DNA of 47,574 bases, from NCBI GenBank assembly GCA_019787685.1, contig JAHNUO010000080.1, positions 1 through 47,574 of the forward strand, given 5' to 3'. Source of the stretch: Chiua virens (lineage: Eukaryota > Basidiomycota > Agaricomycetes > Boletales > Boletaceae). The notes under the pieces are model-generated. The model made no database searches. It was not told the origin of the DNA and saw only the letters and a list, made by a program, of their open reading frames with translations. Each line of letters begins with the position of its first letter. Position 1 is the stretch's first letter. Positions 10,396 through 21,160 of this stretch are shown piece by piece. Both the position numbers and the translations under genes were made by a program.

Positions 10396-13244
10396 TCATC
10401 GCCTGTACAATGCTTGACTTGGTCCAATGAGCCTACGGTTTTCCCACAAGCTGGCAAATTACTCACCTTAGCGCTTTGGTGACCTCGGAGCTGTACATAC
10501 CCCAACTGTTAGAATCGACCTCGGTTGATGAGTCGGGGACCAACGGCAGGCCAGCATCTGCATAAAACCGTCCTACATCCTCAAATTCCTCTGTGCCTTG
10601 GCCGGGTGTGGATCCAAAAATAAGCTCATTCAATTTACTCCTCTTTCTCCATTCCGACCAGTCTGAAACCCCATCAGTTAAACCCGGCGTCGTGTGGAAC
10701 AAGGGGCATACCTAACGTTTCCACATCCCTTTCCCACCATCGGCACGTAGCCACATTGCCGCTGTTTTGCTGGTAAGGGATAGGTGTGTTCCGCTCATAC
10801 GTAAGGAGCAAGAAAAATTTGAGCCAAAACGGCATCAACTCTGTTCTGTCCGAGAAAGATACAATCCCACCTTCAGGTTGCACATCCGAGTCATACCAAC
10901 TTCGAACCTCTTCGAAAAAGGCTTCACGGATGTTGGCCACGTAGTTTCCAACCTGCCTGATGTGCCCCCGCCACGCATCTGGAATCCGACCGTCCATTGA
11001 GGTGAACCACAGGCAGTATAGCATGTGGTTCAGCAACCTGATGCCGAATCGACAGCAAGCTGGAATCCAGAGATGGATGCCCTTCCCCTTCATGACAGGG
11101 ACGGCCTTCTGCGATGCATCGTATCCCCCACAGTAAAAAAATGCTGGGGTAGACATGACTGCGGATGTTGACCTTTTCCACAGATTCTGCGCGGCTTCAT
11201 GACAGTGAGGCAATGAAGTTCCGGGGCTTGGACATCCGTGGAGTTTTGCAAGACTAGCCCTGTCCACTCCGGTACGTGAGTCGCTCATGCTGCCCACAGA
11301 AGTGTGCTTTTCAAGCCCCAGTTTTTCCCCCTGAACCGAAGTGGTAAGCCATGCATACCACAGCATTAGTGGAAGCTGAAGTAAATCGTCCCCAGATTTA
11401 TTGTAGAGTCTATGGGAGCGGAAATCTTGAACCAACTTCACAGTTGCATGCAAGTTTTCCGGACTGACGAAGTCGCAGGCGATTTTGATCGCATCATCGC
11501 AGTTGCTAACCTGGATTCTGCAATGAGCCAGGGGGAATCCAGGGATGATGAAAAACAAACCTGGTGAGGGCACCCTGCAGGTATAAACACGGCATCACCT
11601 GGTTTTTGGTAAATGACGAAAGGGTGAACGTTGTATTGCTCTGCTAATGTGCGCAGCATACGCGGAGTAAGATAATAGTGCTGGGATTGAATTGAGTCGA
11701 TATTTGCAGCGTGCGGTATGGTGGTTAGAAATCTTCGAACCACAGGCGCCGTGCATGCAGGGAAGATATGCCATAGTGCAGAGCCCGGGGATCCATCTGG
11801 CTGGCTTTCGGCCCATGTCATGACGTTGATTGCATCCGCTACATCAAAATGCAAGCGCGTGGATCCATGATGCTCATCGTCTTGCAGGCTGGCATGTGCG
11901 ACGTACATCTTAGGCCCTGTGCTGCATCATTACAAGGGTTGGATTGAAGCGAGGAAGGTCACTTGCCGAGATCAGGAGCCAGAGAATTTTCGGGAAAGTA
12001 GGCTGCAAAGTTGAGAACCCCATCTGGTCGAGTCAAATCACGGAATGGAAGACCTTCTAGGAATGCTTCATAAAGCTTTGGAAAAACATCACGAAAGTGT
12101 TCTGTGGGCGGCCAGTCCTACAAAAGTACCGATTTAGGACCATCATGGCCCATTTGCGGCTGCATACAACCCACCTTGAGCTTATGAATGGCCCCAGACC
12201 TGGGACGAGAGGCTTTCTTCCCGAAACTCGAGAAAAAATCCCAAACCGTAGACTCAGTCTTTTCATTGGTCTCACAATTGACCAGCTCCACTGGAGTAGA
12301 GCCGTGGTCCCGCTGGAATGCTGAGGGAGTCCAGAGGTCTTCGAACACCACGTTTAACCCAGATACCACCACCGGGTCCCCGGTAGACCAGTGTCGTCGA
12401 AAGGTGTCGATCGAGGCGCCTTCTTGCAGAGTCACGACATCCCTGCGTGGAGGCAGGTCTGCAGAATGCATGTGCACGTCACTTATAAGACATCAGCGGC
12501 CGCTTGCTGAAGGCTTGAAGATAACTTACCCGGTTGAACATTGGGACCTCAGTGCCCTCTGCATTCTTACAGCAGTGTGTTGGGGCTCATTCACTTTGAA
12601 TCGTGATATAGGAATGAGACAACATGCGGTGGCAATGTGTGTGTGCTCTCCACCCTGCGAACAGATGGCGCAAAATTCTCCCCCACATACCTGGCAAAAC
12701 CAAGTTTGCGAAAATAGGGTTGTACAACACCGATCTAAATACATTATATAAATCTACTCACGTTTAAAACAATAATGCTCACCACAAGTAACCAGCAGGC
12801 CCATCTCTCTTGGTCGGAAAAGAATTCCTTCATGTCGCTGATGTTCTGCTTCTTTCTGTAGGTCAGAGAAAAGTTCTAATGCGCAACGAGCCTTCCTGGA
12901 AGTTAGCAAGGTGTTGGTGCCGTAGAAACCTACGACTGACCTGCATCTCCCTGACGGTATCATGGTCAGGGAGTCTGTTGAACGCCCGGCGTAGAATGGG
13001 ATCCTGTCTTTGTTCTCCAGAGAAACTGAACCCATGATTTTGCTCCTCCCCCTTCCCAATGATCCTCACAAATCGTATACCTTTGGAAATAAAACTTGTT
13101 ACAAAACATACGTCCCACGATTCAGCATTTTGAAGTCTGACCTCGAAACCTGCACTCCTCCTTCGGGTCTACTGATTCGCAAACCAAACATTTATTCGCG
13201 CCCAATCCGGAAGGAAGCTTCAGGCAGGTCGAATTTTGCCACAT
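10396..13244 (-). CDS. JmjC-domain histone demethylase-like protein (KDM3-like)
   Basis: Probable Fe(II)/2-oxoglutarate dioxygenase acting on histone lysines in the nucleus. Exons I place on the minus strand: 13244-13142, 13080-12941, 12895-12783, 12734-12530, 12458-12175, 12117-11967, 11916-11561, 11510-10712, 10662 to ~10464, perhaps a last small exon ending at 10396. Introns are 45-71 bp; all are GT..AG except 11966-11917, which is GC..AG (donor GCAAGT). The N-terminus has cysteine clusters (CLVCESVDPKEECRF and a zinc finger with CDRC, CQVCGGEFCAIC). The JmjC core shows LGPKMYVAHAS, the metal ligands in HFDVADAINVM (HxD), GSALWHIFPA, and the distal His in GDAVFIPAGCPHQ, then IKIACDFVSPENL. 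These match KDM3/JMJD1 organisation. A ~330-residue C-terminal extension follows, unrecognised. All ligands are present and the frame is open, so it may be functional. The start at 13244 is the first in-frame ATG after a stop but an earlier exon is possible. Confidence 0.85.
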
Positions 13245-13469
13245 GAGTTGACACAGCTGGACGGAGTGGCAGCCGTACCAGGAAAGTTGGTCAAGGAGGA
13301 GCCTTTCTTGAATTCCTGGACCCTATGGGGACAGGTTGAGGTTGGTAAAATGTCGGGTGATCGCTCCCGATTTGGTTCTTGCTGATCGATTGTGTTTCTT
13401 GCTCGATATGTCTACGCAGTCACGTGTGACGGTGGGGTATTTGCTTAGGGGACAGCACCGTCATGCGAA

Positions 13470-13531
13470 GGCAGCACCGCCATTCGAAGGGGTCGATTAC
13501 CGACCAATCGGCCCCTTGGAATGATGAATCT
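13470..13531. repeat. Palindromic intergenic repeat, copy 2 (MITE-like)
   Basis: The 26-bp block 13470-13495 and 33-bp block 13499-13531 are identical to those of the copy at 4697-4809. The palindrome CATTCGAAGGGGTCGATT ... AATCGGCCCCTTGGAATG pairs 16 of 18 positions around a 7-base loop. A 20-bp tandem half-copy precedes it (13451-13470). It lies between the divergent JmjC and Borealin genes, so it sits in both 5' regions. Confidence 0.75.
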
Positions 13532-13557
13532 ACCAAACCATCCTCGTCAAAGACACT

Positions 13558-14913
13558 GACGACGAGCATGAAATACAGTTTAATACACGCAAGAAGAGAA
13601 ACAACATCTCATCGAAGGTGCGTGAAAATCACTCACATCACTCCATCCTCGTCCAAATCCCACATAGCCGAACATCGCGTCCGTCAAATCGAAGAATGGC
13701 TCGCCGTCGCCGTCGAGAGCTTCCGCCTCCACCAAGAAGGCCTCATCTCCCGCATTCCCAAGCTCGTTCGCGAGGTCACCATGGGCGACTTTGCGGACAA
13801 GTACAATGGCGATATCCAAGCGTGTCTGCGAGGTATTCAGAGCGAACAGATGGGCGAGACAGAGTTTGAGATCGACCGAGATACGCGAAAGCGCAAGTGG
13901 GCGGCTACGCAGGAGGAGGTGGAGGCGTCTGGGTCTGGGTCTGGACAAGCGTAGGGTGATCAAACTCGGGCTGCAAAGAACGGTGAGTGACTCGTCGCCG
14001 TGCTCTGCGCCGCTAGATTGATCGAGAACACACGCAGCGCGCATGATGACAGCAACACCGAAGAAAACCTTCAGCGGGCCCTCGAATACGTCGCGCGCCG
14101 CGACTGCAAACCGTACACCGGGCGCTCTCCGAACGACAACGACGTGGCCACCCCTTCCGAAACCGTCCCAAGGTCCCAACAAGTCTAACAAACCACCGCC
14201 GTTTGTCGTTCGGACTGCATCACCAGTGAAACAACCCCATACTGCCACTCATCGGTGCACGCGTCCCCCCTCCAGCGCGACTTTTAACCCATGCATGGTA
14301 CCAGCCAAAGCACCTACATACCCAACACTGCGTGTACCTCGACGCGACGAGAGCATGCTCAGCGTCAACGGATCCCCACTTGCCAACCCATACACCCTCA
14401 GACTCGGTTGGTTCACAGGAGAGGACGTCGAAGAAGGATCACATCTCCAAGCAAAAGGCAAAGAGAAACAGACGGACGACTGAGCATCGAAAACCCTCCG
14501 GCGGGTCAACAGCATCGTCATCCGACGCGATCCCTCCGTCACCCTCACTTCGTCTTCCTCATCCCAATCGGACCCACAACCGAACAGGACACACTCTCGA
14601 TCCAATACGCAAGCGCAGAACGCTGCGCACGTCCGTTCCAACTCACGCACGCAACCTCTCCCATCGTCCGACGCTGCACCCCCACCCTCGAACGTCGCAC
14701 CGATCCCCAATCCGGATCGCACCTTCGAGCTCCGCCTCTGCCCTCGTATCCATACCCACGAAAGACGGCCATCTCCTCGAATTCGATCCCCTCATGACGT
14801 CCCCACGTACGCTCGACAAACTCGTCGGTATTACAGACACCGCAAAGAAGCAAGCCAAGGATGAAATAGCTAGACTCGTGAAAGAAGCCGTCCGAGAATG
14901 GGCGATCGAATAG
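13558..14913 (+). pseudogene. Borealin-like chromosomal passenger complex subunit, apparently broken
   Basis: Borealin (Nbl1) holds Survivin and INCENP on centromeres and spindle. The N-terminal domain reads RVRQIEEWLAVAVESFRLHQ, EGLISRIPKLVREVTMGDFA and DKYNGDIQACLRGIQSEQMG; the middle reads RMMTATPKKTFSG, SSATFNPCMVPAKAPTYP, PRRDESMLSVNGSPLANPY and NSIVIRRDPSVTL; the C-terminal Borealin domain reads ALVSIPTKDGHLLEFDPL and TDTAKKQAKDEIARLVKEA, ending at 14913. Introns at 13618-13667 and 13983-14037 join the conserved frames well. Problems: after splicing intron 1, exon 1 has a stop just upstream of its YTQEEKQHLIEAEH segment; in-frame TAG at 13952-13954; in-frame TGA at 14481-14483; and a frame change near 14710-14730. 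Either a recent pseudogene or a gene with sequence errors or unseen introns. Confidence 0.8.
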
Positions 14914-15393
14914 ATGACAATTTTCCTAGAAACTGGGGCAGTAGACTGAGAGCTGTCCTTTTGACGTGGATCCGTCGATACTCCCTTGTGCAATGGACAT
15001 GGACTCGATTTTCGCATACTGTGCTTTTCAATTCTCTTGTTATTCATCCGACATCGACCCAGACCATATTTATTCAATCCCTCAACTCACTTTCTTTCTC
15101 TCTCCACACACTATCATCTCCGTTGTAGCATTCAGACAATCTATGTGTGTCTGGCGTGCTCAACTATCGTGGAGATGTACATGGCAAGAGAAAGGAACTC
15201 AGATGCAACTTCAAAGTGAGATTATTGTATCGAAAACACATGGAAACGGGCCTCAAAGAGTACAATGTAAAGAGAGAAGAACCACAACTAACATGCATTG
15301 ATCTACTACGACAACAACGATAACAACGGATATATGAGAAACTTGACTCGAGGACACCGAACAGAAATGAAGACGTAGGTAGCGTTTATCACC
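14914..15393. other. Convergent 3' intergenic region
   Basis: This lies between the 3' ends of the Borealin-like gene and the acidic-repeat gene. It is AT-richer than its neighbours with T/C runs; no coding motif, RNA gene or repeat was recognised. Confidence 0.6.
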
Positions 15394-18235
15394 TTAGGTC
15401 GTACGCGAGTCAGAGCCGGACCCCTTGTCCATCGATCGCCTCGGCTCGCACTTTGACGAGTAAGCAACTCTCCGTCGCTTCGAGGCAGGTCCTGTTCCAA
15501 GCGCTACGCGGCGACTGGCTGGCGCCGGTGTGTCGAGTTCTCCCTTCGAGTCACGGCCGACATCGACCACGCGCCGGTTTCGCCGCCGGGGGAGCGGCAT
15601 CGAATGTCTAGGTGCCTCCGTACGGTCTCGAGGCCGAGCCTGGGTTACAGTGGTAGGGAAGACAGCGGGTTTGTCTTCCTCTTCCTCCTTTTTGAGCTGT
15701 CCATCATCTTCGGCACGCTTCTTAGGTCGCATGCGAGAGACGATCGTTGAGCCCACACGGTTTGCTGGTCGAGGCAGGGGTACACTTGTTGAGGCGATGG
15801 CTGGTTTCTCCTCCTCCTCCTTGACCTCCTCATCACGGCCACGCTTCCTACTTCGCATGACGGGTGATGCGGCTGTGCGGTCTTCAGATTGAGGTTGGGT
15901 TTCGGTGGTCGAAACGAGGGCGGGTTTCTCCTCCTCCTCCTCCTCCTTGACCTCCTCACCACGGCCACGGTTCCTATTTCGCATGACGGGTGATGCGGCT
16001 GTGCGGTCTTCAGATTGAGGTTGGGTTTTGGTGGTCGAAACGAGGGCGGGTTCCTCCTCCTCCTCCTCCTTGACCTCACCACGGCCACGGTTCCTATTTC
16101 GCATGACGGGTGGTGCGGCTGTGCGGTCTTCAGATTGAGGTTGGGTTTCGGTGGTCGAAACGAGGGCGGGTTTCTCCTCCTCCTCCTCCTTGACCTCCTC
16201 ACCACGGCCACGGTTCCTATTTCGCATGACGGGTGATGCGGCTGTGCGGTCTTCAGATTGAGGTTGGGTTTCGATGGTCGATATGACGGTAGGTTTTTCC
16301 TCGTCGTCGTCGTCGTCGTCGTCGTTCTCGTTCTCGTCGTCGTCGTCGTTCTCGTTCTCGTCGTCGTCGTCGTCGTCGTCATCCTCGATCTCGTCCTCCT
16401 CGTCCTCCTCCTCGTCATCCTCGTTCTCGTCCTCCTCGTTCTCGTCCTCCTCGTCCTCCTCGTTCTCGTCCTCCTCGTCCTCCTCGTTCTCGTCCTCCTC
16501 GTCCTCCTCGTTCTCGTCCTCCTCGTCCTCCTCGTTCTCGTCCTCCTCGTCCTCCTCGTTCTCGTCCTCCTCGTCCTCCTCGTTCTCGTCCTCCTCGTCC
16601 TCCTCGTTCTCGTCCTCCTCGTCCTCCTCGTTCTCGTCCTCCTCGTCCTCCTCGTTCTCGTCCTCCTCGTCCTCCTCGTTCTCGTCCTCCTCGTCCTCCT
16701 CGTTCTCGTCCTCCTCGTCCTCGTCCTCCTCGTCCTCGTTCTCATCGTCCTCGTCCTCCTCCTCAGGCTCCTCCTCGTCCTCCTCTTCGTTGTCTTCTTC
16801 CCCCTCTTCCTCCTCCTTGATTGCCCCATCATCCCGGGCATGCTTCCTACTCCGCAAGGCAGGGGACAAGACCGGACGTTCTGCATGCCGAGGCTGACTT
16901 TCATTGGTCAAGGCGATGGCGGGTTTGACTTCGTCTTCCTCCTTGACCTCCCCTGCACCCGACCGGGCACGCTTCTTACCTCGCACGATAGGTGACGAGT
17001 TTGCACGTTCGGGTTGAGGACTCTGGGTTCCATTGGTTGACTCGGAGATGACAGTAGGTTTTTCCTTTTCCTTTTCCTTTTCCTCCTCCTCCTCCTCCTC
17101 CTTGACCACTTCCTCATCCAGAGCACCCTTCTTACCTCGCATGACAAGTGATGTGGGTGCCGACTGGGAGGCACCGGGGATGTTGTGCTTGAGTGTCGTG
17201 CCTGCCACCGAGTCCTCCGATAGCCGCGCAGTTTGGTCATCGGCAGGAGCAGACTGTGAGCAAGAGGGTCTCTGTGAGCTTGACCGGCGGCCATGCACCT
17301 CATCCAAGTCTCTCTTGCCATAAAATGCGCCTTCAGGGCGCAATGGGCGTCGCACGTCGGATCTTGGTGAGCTCGGGCGGAGACCATACAATGCCCTCAG
17401 GCTTCGTCTCCTGTGTTCATCGGACCTCGGTGAGCCCGGGCGAAGGCCAAACAACGCCAACAAGTGTTCCTCGCCATCAGATGCGCCCTCACGACGCAGT
17501 GGGTTTCGTTGCTCGTACACATCGGGTCTCGGTGGGTTCGGCTGGCGATCATTAACCGCTTCCTCCAAGTGTTCCTCCCCATAAAACGTGCCCTCGCGGC
17601 GCAGTGGGTTTTGTTCTTCGAGAATGTCCAAGGCAATGATCACATTGCCGTCAGAATCCCGGATGAGAGTTTGGTAGCCGGGGTGACCAGGTGGACAGAT
17701 CATGACTGCGCGCGGGGTGCTGGGGAAATATACACGGGCACGCCTTACGTGAGGGTTGGCCGGATCTGGAGGAAGGCGGGCGGGAGGCACGGATGCTGAC
17801 AAAGGGACGAACGCCGTGGACATGCCTTCCGAGGTGGCAGCCTGCACTGACGCGTCCTGACGAGCAATCACAGTACCGTTGGCTTCTCGAGTGACTGTGG
17901 TGCTATTGGCGATGGCCTTTGGCTTAGATTTAGCCTGCTGCAACTTTGCCAGATGCGCGTTGCAGCTTTCGACTTTCTCATTAATCGACTTCATTTCTAA
18001 GAGGATACTGGGGGAAGGTGGTCAGTTGACATGGACGTTGTATGGGGCAAACGACGTACTCGAATAAGTTGTCGTCCGGAATGTTGGTAGGCTCCGAGGC
18101 CCCTTGGCGATCAAGAGACGAAATTGCATCCTCCAATGCTGTTTGAAGAGCTTTCAGGTCTTCAATATGCCCATTCTGGATCCTTTCCTTGATCTTCGTG
18201 ATGAGAGGAATGGCCTGAAGATTTGTAACGGACAT
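15394..18235 (-). CDS. Acidic repeat nuclear protein with tandem SUMO-consensus-like motifs
   Basis: I do not recognise the family. Exon 1 is 18235-18060, intron 18059-18008 (GT..AG, 52 bp), exon 2 18007-15394, giving 929 residues. The N-terminus (residues 1-95) is helical with coiled-coil character (IKERIQNGHIEDLKALQTAL; MKSINEKVESCNAHLAKLQQ). Next comes a module PRAVMICPPGHPGYQTLI with three degenerate repeats of NPLRREG.FYGEEHL and FGLRPGSPRSDEH. Then at least seven modules of ~40 residues alternate TQPQSEDRTAASPVMR, basic NRGRG, and VKEEEE or AIKEEEE. Between them sits a run of ~150 almost purely Asp/Glu/Asn residues. The C-terminus is basic (PASKRRRVAYSSK), a likely nuclear signal. Psi-K-x-E followed by acids is the negatively charged SUMO consensus; eight sites or near-sites are visible. 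Nuclear chromatin or scaffold role is inference. The long open frame through highly repetitive DNA argues for selection. Confidence 0.75.
15800..16290. repeat. ~123-bp tandem modules within the acidic-repeat gene
   Basis: Four near-identical tandem copies of a ~120-126 bp unit (boundaries near 15820, 15950, 16065, 16190) encode TQPQSEDRTAASPVMRNR and GEEVKEEEEEKPALVSTT. They differ mainly by loss or gain of GAG codons. They look like recent duplications. Confidence 0.85.
16436..16720. repeat. 24-bp tandem repeat coding for NEEDEEDE, ~11-12 units
   Basis: The plus strand repeats CCTCCTCGTCCTCCTCGTT plus CTCGT without length change, so the minus-strand frame keeps repeating an 8-residue acidic unit. 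Flanks 16297-16435 and 16720-16800 hold GTC/CTC runs of related composition. Copy number is likely to vary between strains. Confidence 0.92.
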
Positions 18236-19000
18236 TGTCTCGAATCGATGATCGATAGGGTTGGTGGATTGATCAAGGTAATGCAGACAAGTAAAGAAGT
18301 GGTGAGGATGGAGAACGTGGGGGATGAATCTGTGGCAACTTGTGGACCACGCATGACGGAGCCTTTTTTAACAGCATCGCAGTCCACAATGCTGAAACAC
18401 ACTCGAGTGGTCCGGGCACGAGGCCCCGTGGGCCGTCAATAGCGCTTGGACCAGTTCCACAGTAATCAGCACTGTGCTTTGTCCTCCGTCCCACGTCGGG
18501 AATCATTATGTCCTATATGGAAAGGGTTTGGGCGGGACATACTACAAGCGAGGTCCAAGTGAGTGTGGGTTGCTGCTAGCACAGACCCATGAGATGGTAG
18601 CTGCCAAGTCGTTTGTCTTGCTTTGACCTGTGGATCAAAGTGGGCCCCAAAACTGTCAAATTCGATGGTTGAGATTACTGGCTGTGTGTCTCAGCGGGTG
18701 CAAGTAGAATGCTGCCAACCTACCTCGGGAACTGCCGTGACACCTATCGCTCGGAGAGCTCTCACTGGCAGTTCAGTGCCGCAGTAAAGTTAGATGGACT
18801 TGGATCGGCAGAGAGTAGGAAGTACGCTACAAGCGTACCATTCATACGCCCCGTTTTGAATTTCCACTGCGGCAAACACTCGGCGAGTGATATTCAGTCA
18901 CTGAGCGTGACCGAGGCCGACTCTTCACTATCTCGAGAACTACTGTATTTCGTGCCTGTTCAACTTCGTTGCATCCATAACAATTTCAATGTTGGACGTA
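18236..19000. other. Upstream region of the acidic-repeat gene, no gene recognised
   Basis: The 5' region of the acidic-repeat gene occupies the first few hundred bases; no clear TATA or operator could be assigned. Further right there are short open stretches without known motifs. Confidence 0.4.
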
Positions 19001-19049
19001 TTATATACAAGCATAGCCTTCGGATGGTGGCATCATGATTGTACTGGCG

Positions 19050-19300
19050 TAAATAGATACATGCAAACTATATAGAAGGAGATGATGGTACACTACGTTA
19101 GTCGTAGATTTAGTTTCATTTGAAGGTGCAAATAGTAGGAGAACGTCTTCTCGTTTGCACACTCTCGACAGAGCAGTGTACAGTTGCCCATGAGCAAATG
19201 GTTCGACGCGGAGGTCGAGTACAGCTCTGTCGAGAGTCAAACGCTGGCATCCGTTGAACGTAGAGCCCCATCCCCTCCAAACGTGTAAAATTCCACGTCG
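19050..19300 (-). pseudogene. PIF1/Helitron helicase C-terminal fragment
   Basis: The minus strand reads MTLDRAVLDLRVEPFAHGQL followed by YTALSRVCKREDVLLLFAPS and NVVYHHLLL. The AHGQLYTALSR block is motif VI of PIF1-type helicases, and the ending is typical of Helitron Rep-helicase proteins. Only ~60-80 residues remain; a frameshift separates it from more upstream sequence (19394-19240). It is a relic; the remaining helicase is not in the neighbourhood. Confidence 0.7.
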
Positions 19301-19399
19301 TGATTAGCGCCGGAGGGCAAAAAAATGAAACCTTCGTGCTTCCAAAACGTTTTTCCTTCAGAATACTTATAGGCCCGCCCTCCCCGAACGCCAAGGATT

Positions 19400-20700
19400 C
19401 CGTGAAGGCTACAAACGGAGGCCATCTGAAGCGAAGAGAAGAAGGAAAGTGAGAAAAGACAACGCAAAGGAAGAACTGTGGGAGGAGAGCGTGATGAAAT
19501 GCAGCGGAAGACAGGGATCCGCAGGGGCACAGCTAGGAGCCACAGCACCCCCTGACAGAGCGACGCTCCACACGATCGACCGACGACGAGAGGAGCGTGA
19601 GACCCGTGCTGCACACGATGGAAGGACGACGGACCAGAGGGAAAGACAGTTGCAGCGACGCAACGAAGAGCAAGGAGGGACGGCGAAAGAGAGCATAATC
19701 GATGATCGATGAGCGCTGAGCGATCGCTCCTCGCCGAAAAGAGTGCGGCTAGCACCGCCGCGACGCGTGGCGCGACCGATCATAAGCCACCCGGCAAGCT
19801 GCGGTGCTTAATATAATAGATGTTCAACGTGAGTCCATCACTGATTCTTTCCAGATTCTCGAATCCTCATTCTCTTACCATCATGACCGTGTTCTGTCTT
19901 ATGTTGCTACGGGGGAGCTAATCACAGATTTTTTATGTGTTTTTTATGTGTGATGAGTGGTCCAGCCCATGGATCGGCCATCGTTTTTTGAGTGGGACTT
20001 TGTTTGAGAACCGTCACTTGTTCAATCTGTGCACGATAGGAGTCTTGGTTGATGGACTGTGAACGCGATTTCTACAAGGGCGCTTGCAAGGGTATGTTGT
20101 ACAAGGTGAGGCTCAATGAATTTCTCACCGAGATATACCCTTAGAGATTGAGCGCGGTACTCAGTTTTGATTTCTTCGAGGTCCGAGTCCATCTCGACCG
20201 GAACTTGCCAATTCTTTGTCATCATCCATTTCTTCAAACTCTTCTGACGCTTCATCTTTATCGTCATCTTCGGATGGAGAGTGGTCCTTGAAGTTGTGGT
20301 CGACAAAGTTAAGATAAGGCTTTGATGTTTATTGAAAAGTGCGACGTACCTTGTTCGAAATCCTCTAGATATACAGTTTTTTGTTTGTGTTCAGTGCTAG
20401 GCTTACGTGCTTTTATTTCCTATAATGATTTGAGTCGTCATGATACGTTTTAGAGATGAAATGTACTCTTTTCTGGAACACGTTACGAGTGAGACGAATT
20501 GATTTTGAGCCACCTTCTTCGAACAACATATCTTTCTTTTGGCTCGTGACGCAGGACTTGTTTTGTAACTGTGAGAGTAGATTGAGCACGGTGTCGAAAT
20601 CAGTTTTGAATGGTTGCATAAGGGGATGAGTTAAGTGAAGCTGGTACTTCGATTGACTCCTTGAACTCGTACCACCACCTGGCCGCGGTTTTCCCACGGT
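19400..20700. other. Unresolved region with minus-strand gene scraps
   Basis: 19400-20030 shows nothing recognisable. On the minus strand 20697-20413 an open stretch reads LTHPLMQPFKTDFDTVLNLL and LFEEGGSKSIRLTRNVFQKR, and 20300-20160 in another frame reads SPSEDDDKDEASEEFEEMDD. Possible intron-like joins exist, but I cannot name the family. It could be a decayed host gene. Confidence 0.35.
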
Positions 20701-20809
20701 TCAGCGCGCGAAATTAGAGGGGGACCGCTCGTCGGCCACGCACAGCAAGCTCCCAGTAGCTCGCAAACTGCCCTCGAGGGTCATGACGGCACGCCCTGCC
20801 GCTCGGAAA

Positions 20810-21160
20810 GTCCTCCCTTAGCAAAGGAGGTGAATGAGACGCATGGACCCGCTCGCCGAAGTCTGCAGCTCGACTCAGAAAGTCCTCCCTTGGCAAAGGA
20901 GGTTAAATTGTCGCGTGGACACACTTTCTGGTGCACGCTATTGAGCACTGAGCTGTGGACTCAAAACTACCAGTGTGGATGAAGAGTCCTCCCTTAGTAA
21001 AGGAGGTTTGCAGTTGGCCTGTAGCCACGCTCCACCACGAAAAATCCAGGTATGTATTTCGTCTGACTCCTGCAGTCAGTCTCTGACTGTCTTTGGTGGT
21101 CTGGGAGTCGGACGTCAAACCGACACAAGCCCTCCCTCAAGGAGGTTTGCAGGGGCAGTA
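20810..21160. repeat. Dispersed CCTCC...GGAGG hairpin repeats, four copies
   Basis: Copies at ~20813, 20881, 20986 and 21131 read AGTCCTCCCTTAGCAAAGGA plus GG or close variants; the last is shortened to CCTCCCTCAAGGAGG. Each can form a small stem with 3-5 bases in the loop. They precede the LINE ORF1 and may belong to its 5' region. Confidence 0.75.

Noticed and set aside
15645..16904. Minus-strand frame of Arg/Thr repeats
   Set aside because: Alternative frame of the same repeat with no independent start context or conserved ends.
16258..16995. Long plus-strand frames reading poly-Val/Leu and poly-Ser
   Set aside because: They are antisense shadows of the acidic 24-bp coding repeat; the minus-strand frame has a start, an intron and non-repetitive ends.
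1..18235. General sequencing error as the cause of all broken genes
   Set aside because: The JmjC gene and the 929-residue repeat gene are open over long distances, so error alone does not explain the many lesions in their neighbours, though single cases such as Borealin remain open.
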